The position numbers were made by a program, and so were the translations under genes. This document shows positions 56,359 through 64,000 of a stretch of DNA of 64,000 nucleotides, one piece after another. The first letter of the stretch is position 1. Each line of letters starts with the position of its first letter. This stretch comes from Plectrocnemia conspersa (taxonomy: Eukaryota; Arthropoda; Insecta; Trichoptera; Polycentropodidae), in the NCBI GenBank assembly GCA_009617715.1, contig VTFK01000170.1, positions 310,001-374,000 on the forward strand. The letters run 5' to 3'. The notes under the pieces were generated by a model that was given only the letters and a program-made list of their open reading frames with translations, ran no database searches and was not told the DNA's origin.

Positions 56359-57920
56359 TGTCAAACTCGCGGCCCGCGGGCCGCATGAGGCCCACAAGCA
56401 ATTTTTTTGCGGCCCGCGGGTACACGCGGTATTTTTCATTAATTGTTTGAGTCCACGCAAAAGGTATTTTTGGATCAGATTTATTTAAATATATTGATTT
56501 TTAGTAATTTGTAATTGAAACTGAGCAAAAGTCTCATTAGAAGCGACTCAGATAGCTAACCCCAAAAAATATAATGCCCCTTATTTATTTATTCCAGCCT
56601 TTTGTATTCAATATGTCAAAACAAAAAATCGGGGATGAGCACCGAAATTTTTAAGGAAAGTGGGAATTAGAATATATTTTTGCTGTGAAGGAAAATATAA
56701 AATAATTTGCTTGATATGTAATAATAATATGAATGTGCCAAAGATATATAACATTAAACGGCACTATGAACAACATAAATCAAAATATGATAAATACGAA
56801 GGATTAATCAGAGAAGAAAAATTGAAAGAGCTAAATTGGGACTGAAAAAACAGCAATCTATGTTTGCCAAGGTAGTTCAAGAAAATGAAGCAGTGAAATC
56901 TTACAGTGAAGGAAATTTCGTAAAGCAATGCCTTGTAAAAACGGCTGACATTGTGTTCCCACAGAAAGCGCACTTATTTAAGAACATATCATTAACTAGA
57001 AACACTGTTGCTGACCGTATTGATGAAATGGCGGATAATCTGAAACAACAATTGAAGGCTGCATCATGGAAATTTCAGCATTTTTCTATTGTCTGTTGCC
57101 ATCACAGGAATCGCACAGCTCGCAACGTTCATCAGGGCCTGTGACACTATATTCAATGCTTACGAAGAACTCATCGAACTGCTTTCAATGCACGTTACAA
57201 CGAAAAGCGAAGACATTTTTGAAAAAGTCGAAGGGATTTTGGATGACTGTGATTTTGATTTGAGTAAACTTGTGTGCTAATCTACTGATGGTGCAGCGAA
57301 TATGTCTGGCAGGCATATTCGCTGCATATCAAAAATTAAGAACTTGTATCCAGATTCATCATTTGTCCATTTTCACTGTATTATTCATCAACCAAATTTA
57401 TGTACAAAGACATTAACATTGGACCGCGTGCTTAGTTTGGTTATAAAAACAGTGAACTTTATCAAAGGAAATGCTCTCAACCATCGTCAATTCAGTCAGC
57501 TGTTAGAAGATATGGATAATGAGTTCACAGATGTTCCATTCTACACAGCAGTTCGATGGTTATCGTGTCATAAAGTGTTGAAAAGATTTTATTTGCTATA
57601 AGACAAGAAATCATTTTATTTTTTGAAATTAAAGGTAAAAACAAGGATGAAATAAAGGATGACAGTTGGGTCCATGATCTGGCATTTGCTGTAGATATTA
57701 CTGCACATTTAAGTGATCTTAATTTGAAATTACAAAGCAAAAACAAACTCATCACTCAGTTTTACGATGATATCAAATGCTTCATTACAAAATTAAGTAT
57801 GTAAATTAATTAAATATAATACGAAATGCTACAGTGATTCTTAAGTTTTTTGCTGTGGCCCGCCGGCGTACTCAAAATATTTTATGCGGCCCTTGGTGCC
57901 TTTTAAGTTTGACACCCCTG
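56359..57920 (+). mobile_element. GTF2IRD2/Charlie-type hAT, internally decayed
   Basis: The ends TGTCAAACTCGCGGCCCGCG and AAGTTTGACACCCCTG form the inverted terminus of GCGGCCC-type hATs; about six bases of the left tip are gone. A GCGGCCCGCGGG repeat follows inside the left end, and GGCCCGCCGGCG lies near the right. No clean 8-bp duplication is visible. The interruption of a LINE copy dates it after that LINE. It carries the transposase relic at 56612-57600. Confidence 0.85.
56612..57805 (+). pseudogene. hAT transposase, GTF2IRD2-like
   Basis: Reading in order with frameshifts: MSKQKIGDEHRNF at the start, a BED-type finger ICLICNNNMNVPKIYNIKRH (56660-56845), then LKKQQSMFAKVVQENEAVKS, YSEGNFVKQCLVKTADIVFP and SLTRNTVADRIDEMADNLKQ. 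Next are ITGIAQLATFIRACDTIFNA, DLSKLVC-STDGAANMSGRH, VHFHCIIHQPNLCTKTLTLD and NHRQFSQLLEDMDNEFTDVP plus FYTAVRWLSCHKVLKRFYLL. These match GTF2IRD2-type hAT transposases in order. The DESTD segment near 57085 is altered, and a stretch between the SDGA and HCIIHQ regions is shortened. Confidence 0.88.
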
Positions 57921-58489
57921 ACATAGAGGACACAAATAGCTGATGGATCGGCAAAGTGAAACGCGTTCTTCATTACAAAGACAAGCATATTGGAATATTT
58001 TCCGCAAACGTCGTTTACATGTAGAGAGAACTTCCACATTCTCTGAAAAGTGATTCTGAGATTTTAAGTGGAAGTTTCTCTAGCCAGAAAATTCTCACCG
58101 AAATCGTAGAAATAATCTGACAACGAATGAGATCGGGAAAATGTCATAATATGACACTTTCCGACACTTAAGGGCAGACGTTTGACGAAAGCCCATTTCC
58201 ACAAAGAAACTAAATAACTCTGTAGAACCTTGCTGTGAATCAATTAATTTTTGTAGAATAAAATTTAACAAAAATAAGCTAAAAAAGATCACCTCAGACA
58301 TTATAGTAATTTATGTTAATTGTTTTTTTCTTGCTTAATTATGGTGTAATGCTAAAGAAATTTCTGCACTCTTCCAAGATCATGCAGGCTGTTTGTAGCC
58401 GAATGAAAATTTTATATTAAGGATCTGCAGATTTAAAATTAATTCGCTTACAACTTTGCTATCAATTATGTCAGTACTAAGGTAAATCC

Positions 58490-59230
58490 AATCCCGGACT
58501 CCTGAACGATTTTCGATACCTATCAATCTCGGGACTAAAATATATAATCCCGAAACATTCGGTATTAACTGTTTTATCAACAAACTTGGAATTGGCTTGT
58601 ATAAATTTTTTTAACACTAATTCATAATTATGTATCACTTATATAACATTAATTATGTATCACTCATGGAATTAACTTTCTAAAGTTCTTTACGATTCCA
58701 ATTAAACCGTTTGAATCATGCTCAGAACAAGATGATCACTATGAATTCTGATTGATTGAATTATTGATTGTGAATCTGAAGACCTTTGGAGATGTAAATA
58801 GAGTGAGAAAATTCGTGATATTATTTAAAAGATCACCTACTAAGAATGATGCTTGTTTTGAAACCTCTAAAATTAGCTGTCGATGAACTTTTCGGACGTG
58901 ATTTCAACTTATGTTTAGTCGATGCAATTCTTAAATTATGGAAATATTATAAAAAACGAAGGCAGATTTAACGAATACGATTATATATTTATAAAATCCC
59001 AAATCGTTTGATGAGATTAATATTGATATAATTTTTCCTGTAAAATACTATGGCAGTCAATTATAAAATTAATGAAAAGGTTAACTGAAGACAATGAGCA
59101 ATATGTGATAAAGCAGCAAAAGAGCCACTTGAAGTACAGTCATCTCACCCACAACTTCATCAGTTGAACAAATGACGATGAAAGAGCGATTACATGAAGC
59201 AATAACAAAAAGCTTGATGACATGCTAACC
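58490..59230 (+). pseudogene. Decayed hAT remnant, relative of the 15.6-kb family
   Basis: CCCGGACTCCTGAACG and ATCTCGGGACTAAAATATAT near 58490-58545 resemble the CCCGGGACTCGAG subterminal repeats. LVLKPLKLAVDELFGRDFNL near 58855 matches the ALTPIKLAVEALSRQDATLL segment of 15665-16706. No termini found. A duplicated AATTATGTATCACT(T/C)AT lies at 58625-58668. Confidence 0.5.
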
Positions 59231-59269
59231 GAAAGTTCAAAATGACACTAGCATTATGTCCGTAATAAA

Positions 59270-59560
59270 ATGCCGTTTCACGTGGTCATCACCTCGAACT
59301 GGTATAGAATTATCTCATCTCGACGAATTCCAGTTTTGGGTTCCGGAACGTCTTTGAGAATCACAATCGCGTCCTCTTTTGATGCCAGTTACAGCCAGAA
59401 CGTCCGCACTATGGCGTTGCATATTGATATATTTAAAGGCAAATACGAGGAGCTGGTCCGGTTCGTATAATTTAATTTTAATATTTTATGATTTTTTGAC
59501 CTTCTTACCATTTATTATTTTTTATCTTCTGTAATAATACAATGTATTGTTTATATTTTT
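59270..59560 (+). mobile_element. LINE 3' end fragment
   Basis: GGAACGTCTTTGAGAATCAC and AATCGCGTCCTCTTTTGATG are the forward version of text reversed at 56.1 kb. The peptide RTMALHIDIFKGKYEELVRF ends the LINE protein. An AT-rich tail follows. Confidence 0.75.
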
Positions 59561-59894
59561 GCCCATCATTACATTAAAATAAATATATAAGTGCACTCAA
59601 ACAATAATCTATTATCATATGTAGAGATTGATGTACAGATTAATTAAACATAACGGATCTACCTTGTCTTTCCTATAATCAATCTCACCAAACACATGGT
59701 GTAGAATTTGCAGCAGGCTTCACCGCTGTCTATATTATCATTGGCAAAACTTGAACAATAGCTTTGGACCATAATGCTTCACGCTAGCGCGATATAATAG
59801 GGTTTCGCCAGTTAATCGCTAGTAAATCTCGTCGCTATGTATCGAAATTAATGAACTCCACCAAATATCTCAGTAGATAAGAAGGAATAGGCAC

Positions 59895-60060
59895 ATAAGA
59901 GCGTTGCCATGGCGACGAGAGACGCCCATGGGCGACGCCCATTCTATGGCGCCGGACTAGATTACATCTCGTCTCTCTCCCTTCTGTAGCCGAACGAGCT
60001 CACCTACGTACGTAGGGAAAATTTATCCCTTTGTCGGTGGTTTTCGTCGCGGTAAATAAA
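59895..60060. promoter_or_regulatory. GC-rich island with X-box-like palindrome
   Basis: GTTGCCATGGCGAC (59903-59916) closely fits the RFX X-box (GTNRCC-N(0-3)-RGYAAC), with one mismatch in the second half. GCCCATGGGC follows at 59924. A CT-rich tract (CTCGTCTCTCTCCCTTC) is nearby. It lies in the 19.4-kb intron, about 1.4 kb below the exon at 61499. Confidence 0.4.
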
Positions 60061-60639
60061 TATTATGTAAATTGGAAACAATTTTGGCTAGGTTAAGAAA
60101 TTATCAAAAACCAAAATAACCACTTGGCTTAGTCAGGTTGAACGTGTTACATTAAATTGCTTATCAGGTGATGAGTTAATAGAAAAGATAAGGAATATAT
60201 TAGGACCTTTCGCTAATGTATTACAGAGAGAACTTTAAACTTATTTAAACTTGTTCTTCAATTTTAATAATATTTTTTTAAACGATGAAATACTAATTAA
60301 CTTTAATATTTTTCTATTATTAAGTTTATATCAATATTTCGCTCTTATTTACTATTATAAATAATATTAATTGCCCTTGGGGCGTCGTCGTTGTCACGTT
60401 CGTTATTAAACATTTTCGTAATGACTGTTTTAAAAAGTTTCAAAGCGCCCTGCTAAATAACGACCCCCAGGTCTTTTACCTAAGGGAAATAACTTATTAT
60501 TATCCCCGACTCAGCGGGCACTTCTTTGTTATGCTTAAAACGAAGTAAACTTTGATTATGTAGTAATATCACGGGGGAGTTTGTATACGCGTTCGCTGGT
60601 GTGCATATTTGAGATATAATACAGGTTGAGCCAATGAAA

Positions 60640-60790
60640 ATATTTAATTATATTATTTTTTTTGTAAAAAGATATATTAACACTAAATGAGCCAAATCCA
60701 TCATAAATACATAGTTGATCTAGAAACAATTCCTCATAGGTGATAAAGAGATCAATGTGCAGTCAGCGAATTATAAAGCTAGATGCCAAC
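60640..60790 (-). mobile_element. LINE 3' end fragment, reverse
   Basis: The reverse complement contains TGCACATTGATCTCTTTATC and ACCTATGAGGAATTG, encoding HIDLFI-YEEL, the terminal peptide of the LINE family. Short and eroded. Confidence 0.5.
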
Positions 60791-60794
60791 TGAT

Positions 60795-61480
60795 GGGTTT
60801 CAATAATACCGGAATTTTAATACCAGTAAAACCGAGAAAAAAACAGTCAATATCGGTATTGACATTATTATTATTATTTTAATTAATTGCCTAAAAAATA
60901 ATCGGAGTTCTAATCGCATGATTATTTATATAAGCATTTGATTACCTCTGTAGCTATTGCTTCGATATATTTTTTTCTTTAAATTACAAATTATTTTAAT
61001 TAAAAAAATCATCAATTATAAGAAAATCTTTTTTTTTTTTTTAACGTACATTTTATATTTAAATATAATTATTGAGAGTAATGATGTTTAGTGAAGCATA
61101 TTCCGTATACTATTTGGATAAAATAGCGGCTAAAAAAATTATTGCGGTACTCCAATAAAGGTATTTTGATAATTGATTAAAGTAATTTGAGATAACATCA
61201 TGGGACCTTAAAAAATTTCAAAATTAGATAATTTTCTCACACGTTAATCGTGATTGACTTTATCAAACGTCTCGTTAAGATATGTGTATATAAATAACGT
61301 CTACTTGTACATCAAAGTCCAAAGATTTTGATTCAAAGTTCCAAAAAATCATTCGAGATCGGCGAACACATACAAAAAGTGACCGTAGATGGTGTGAATT
61401 AAAAACCATGCTATTGATTCAATAGGTTTGATGACAGTGGTAGTAAAAATATCTGTGTAAAGTTATCTCTTCGTAAAATC
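60795..61480. other. AT-rich intron DNA with hAT scrap
   Basis: ACCGGAATTTTAATACCAGT near 60812 matches the subterminal repeats of the hAT at 29671. The rest, up to the donor of the exon, is unremarkable. Confidence 0.4.
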
Positions 61481-61498
61481 AAAACGAATGACACTCAC

Positions 61499-61878
61499 CC
61501 AGCGATTTAGTTTTCTGCTCCAGCGTCGTGAGCGTTGACTCTTCAGGTCTGGAGGAGCGCGAGTTGAATCCAATATTTCCGGTAACCTCTTGCGTCAGCT
61601 GGTCGGCAATTCTTTGGTTGCTGCCATACAAGTCACTAAACGCACTAGCCGTTCCCAAGAATCCGGACCTGTCCTGCAGGGCCGCCTTGGCCTTCTCGAC
61701 ACTCTGCTTTAGTTGTTCAAACGTCGACTGGTGGAGCCTGTACGGTGGCCACTCGCCTGTAGCCCATGGCTCCTCCTTCAAGGCGCCTCTCTTCAGCTCC
61801 AAAGCACCTCCATACGAGCAGCTGCTCTCGTACATTTCGACTTTGGCCGCCTTCCTTGGGGGTCTACTCTTCTCGTAC
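61499..61878 (-). CDS. Internal coding exon of an unidentified host gene
   Basis: This is a 380-bp exon read on the minus strand. The acceptor TTCTTCTTCAG lies just above 61878 and the donor GTGAGTGTCA starts at 61498. The frame is open throughout: the first base closes a codon from an upstream exon, 126 full codons follow, and one base carries into the next exon. The product starts YEKSRPPRKAAKVEMYESS, has an acidic/aromatic stretch with EEPWATGEWPPYRLH, then a likely helix STFEQLKQSVEKAKAALQ, and a Ser/Arg/Thr-rich tail. Base composition is clearly GC-richer than the flanks. An internal ATG exists, but the open frame runs above it to the acceptor, so it need not be the start. No signal peptide or membrane segment is seen, and I do not recognise the family. 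The complementary strand is also open over much of the exon; I take that as a shadow because only the minus frame has splice sites at both ends. Confidence 0.8.
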
Positions 61879-62796
61879 CTGAAGAAGAATTAAAATTTAA
61901 TAAACATATATAAATCAGCACTCTAACGCTCTATAATCAAATGTAAAAATACTAGTTTATACCAGTTTACTTCACTAGGATGTTGACAGTTGTATTTAAT
62001 ATGGCGGTGTCAAATCCTAACCTCGCTGAAATTATGATCAACCTCTAGCTTGATGATTAACGCATTCAATAAAAGCGGTCTGATGAACTTTACGAACAAT
62101 GGCAAGAAGAGTCTAAAAACTATTTTTTTTAAATTGCACAAAAAATAAAGCAGGAATGATATTTTAATGGCGTTGAAATAATCTCGTTTCCAAGTTCCCA
62201 GTTAATATCAAAACTTAAATAAAAGTGTTATTAGTAAATCCCGAATAAGTGCAATAAAAATTTTTAGATTATATTCTTTAACACTTTACCTACCGCTCAC
62301 GCCAATTGGCGTCCTGAGTGTGCCGAAAGTTAAACACCGCAGACGACAATTGGCGTCCTGTGTATGTTTTCGTTTCCATGTCAAATTAAAAATATATGTT
62401 TAGTGTTTTATTTGCTTTTTTTTAAGAGATGACTAAATAAATGTATGAATTTTTATTTTATTTTAATTTTTTTTTTTTAATTATATTTAGACAAACGCAA
62501 AGGTTTTATAAATATATTTTATATTTCTTTCATCAGGCAGTTTCACTACCAGATAAACTTATGTATCTTTTGATGTGGTCCGAATATTTTAACAAATTTT
62601 TCTAGACATGTTATAAATGTAACAATGCATCAATTCAAGCCATTATTAAGTGGCTCTAAACATGTGGTTCGCCGAAAATAGAAATTAATTATTACATTTC
62701 CTTATTATTAGATTTTAAAATTGATTGATGATTTTAAAATTATTTAAGCAAATAATCTAGGAATTTAAATAAAAATAATTTAAATTGAGTTAATCA

Positions 62797-62850
62797 GCGG
62801 TTCTCAAACTTTTTCAAATTTCTAAAAACTTTTATCCAGCACACTTTTTT
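62797..62850 (+). repeat. hAT-like terminal motif
   Basis: CAGCGGTTCTCAAACTTTTT resembles the CAGTGGTTCTCAAACTTTTT end seen on many hAT MITEs. Its partner end is not evident. It would be nested in the piggyBac 5' region. Confidence 0.4.
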
Positions 62851-63479
62851 TTCGGACGGTGTAAAAAAAAATATGATATTTTATACACAAACATATAAAT
62901 ATGTATATTTAAAAATAATTTATTGGTTAAATGGGTTTATTTAGAAATAAAGTCAAATTACATAAAATTAAAAAATACGATGTACATATATAAAAAGTAC
63001 AAGACACTAAAAATTTATCATATCATTAACCATTAGATAGTATTGGATTACTGAGAATCTCAAGATTGTCAGATTAGTAAGATTCTATTGTATTTTTTTC
63101 TATCCTGTTATAAGGAAATTCCAACATATTTTTTGTGAGTAAATATTATCTCCCGTCAGATATTACTGGCTTACTGGAAATACCGAATCTCAGTGACACA
63201 TTATTTTAGAAAGTGGGAATTTTTTCTAGTTATTATTTTTTTAATTATTAGCACGATACACATAAAAACTTATGAATAAGAATTAAGTTTAAGTTATACT
63301 ATCGTGTGAAGTGCATTTGGTTTTCGTGTGCTCGAGTGAATATTCGAAAAATATTACGAACCGTTTATAAAACATAGTTTTCTAGTTAGATACGAGTGTA
63401 GAATCTACGTGAAAATAACTACAGTTTATGTTATTTAATATAGTGTTAAATATATATAGATATTCCAAGTGACAATGAA

Positions 63480-64000
63480 AATTATAGTGATAGTGATTCA
63501 GACTCCTCTGTTCATTAAAGAAATCGTCCACATGCTATGATGCTCATGAGCAATGAGGAAGAAGAACAAGAAAAATATTTAGAAGACACTTTACAAGACA
63601 CAAAACTTTATTTAAGATGACTTGTTTCCCGTTATTGCAAAAGAAACGAATAGACACCATAATCAACACATCAACAGATACAAACTGCAAATAAAATCTA
63701 AAAAATGGGTGGATGTAACGGTACCAGAATTAAAAAATTGGTTTGAGTAGATGTTGCTAATGGGCCTGGTAAAAAAAGGCTCATTACACCTGTATTAGAC
63801 AATAAATCCACTAATAGGAACCTTGATATTTACAAAAACCATGAGTAGAAATAGGTTTTATCAAATATTACGTTACCTGAGTTTTTCCAATAATGAAAAT
63901 ATTCCTGATAATGTAGGATTACTGTTCAAAGTACAAAAAATAATTGATTATTTCTCCGAAAGATTAAAAAATATGTACAAACCAAGCCAAAACATATCTC
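63480..64000 (+). pseudogene. piggyBac transposase, N-terminal half
   Basis: An acidic N-terminus (SDNENYSDSDSDSS near 63470) is followed by MLMSNEEEEQEKYLEDTLQD, then after a frameshift INRYKLQIKSKKWVDVTVPE-LKNWFE, MLLMGLVKKGSLHLY, TINPLIGTLIFTKTMSRNRF and YQILRYLSFSNNENIPDNVG-LLFKVQKIIDYFSERL. This matches the DDE_Tnp_1_7 domain start (L...F.G.L..MG....P....YW...PL.G...F...MSR.RF..I.R.LHF.DN). Two in-frame TAG codons lie in the last long frame (near 63750 and 63800); the second is where the family has Trp. It runs off the window. Confidence 0.85.

Larger units (their letters stand above)
55934..58125 (-). mobile_element. Reverse LINE 3' copy, split by a hAT insertion
   Basis: The first part (55934-56358) starts with the reversed tail (TTAATTAAATTAAGATTAAT, then CAGATTATCTCAATGCG) and includes GACGCGATTGTGATTCTCGA. 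The second part resumes at 57921 with ACATAGAGGACACAAATAGC, continuing the text that is uninterrupted at 24820 (CATAGAGGATGCGAATAACT). The pieces flank the 1.56-kb hAT at 56359-57920. Confidence 0.8.
62282..64000 (+). mobile_element. piggyBac-type element, 5' part (cut by window end)
   Basis: TTAA at 62278-62281 is followed by CACTTTACCTACCGCTCAC and two copies of an (A/G)CCAATTGGCGTCCTG-like block (62301 and 62346), the layout of a piggyBac end inserted at its TTAA target. The transposase starts about 1.2 kb further in. The right end lies outside the window. It sits in the intron upstream of the exon at 61499-61878. Confidence 0.7.

Noticed and set aside
61528..61893. 121-codon plus-strand frame opposite the host exon
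   Set aside because: It is the antisense shadow of 61499-61878; only the minus strand has correct splice sites at both ends.
1..64000. CRISPR arrays, bacterial operons, rRNA genes
   Set aside because: No regularly spaced direct repeats, no Shine-Dalgarno-led gene runs and no rRNA-like conserved cores were seen; the content is eukaryotic.

Overview
The window looks like intronic DNA from an arthropod, most likely an insect. It is AT-rich, has no operon-like gene packing, and carries canonical GT-AG splice sites. It is crowded with decayed copies of transposon families common in insects: several hAT lineages, Tigger/pogo, mariner, Tc1-like, piggyBac, a Penelope-like element, Jockey/CR1-type LINEs and several MITEs. 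I cannot name the species.

Host gene. Only two stretches have the full signature of host coding exons, and both are on the minus strand: 61499-61878 (380 bp) and 41999-42082 (84 bp). Each has a pyrimidine-rich acceptor and a GTGAGT or GTAAGT donor. Exon 1 ends after one base of a codon, and exon 2 is open only in the frame that starts with two bases, so they join in frame across a 19.4-kb intron. I do not recognise the protein. Most of the window would then be introns of this one minus-strand gene. Several GC-rich islands (near 2.8, 8.4, 14.9, 20.0, 25.9, 31.1, 33.9, 40.8, 47.3, 55.5 and 59.9 kb) stand out from the AT-rich background and are candidates for regulatory DNA or unrecognised exons. 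Two hold CRE palindromes and one holds an RFX X-box-like site.

Layout. 1-6.2 kb: hAT relics, a 1.1-kb hAT deletion derivative, a 0.78-kb TA-flanked element nested in a hAT transposase, and a perfect foldback MITE. 6.2-15 kb: LINE 3' ends and hAT remnants. 15.6-23.2 kb: an intact-ended hAT with 8-bp duplication, an unusual tandem block, a second copy of the 1.1-kb hAT with perfect 8-bp duplication, a Penelope-like fragment and a third hAT with a nested tandem repeat. 24-34 kb: reverse LINE tail, forward LINE, MITEs and hAT derivatives. 36-40.3 kb: a LINE with reverse transcriptase, a complete Tigger/pogo deletion derivative and a mariner. 44.7-46 kb: a minus-strand fragment of a dispersed arthropod family, a second mariner and a 248-bp hAT MITE. 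48.96-51.31 kb: a 2.36-kb element with about 325-bp terminal inverted repeats that encodes a protein family I cannot place in any named transposase superfamily; this is the most unusual object here. 53-54.5 kb: Tc1-like relic and tandem repeats. 55.9-58.1 kb: reverse LINE split by a GTF2IRD2-type hAT. 58.5-60.8 kb: hAT and LINE relics. 62.28 kb to the end: the 5' part of a piggyBac element.

Coordinates of decayed elements without visible termini are approximate. All family calls come from reading translations and termini by eye.
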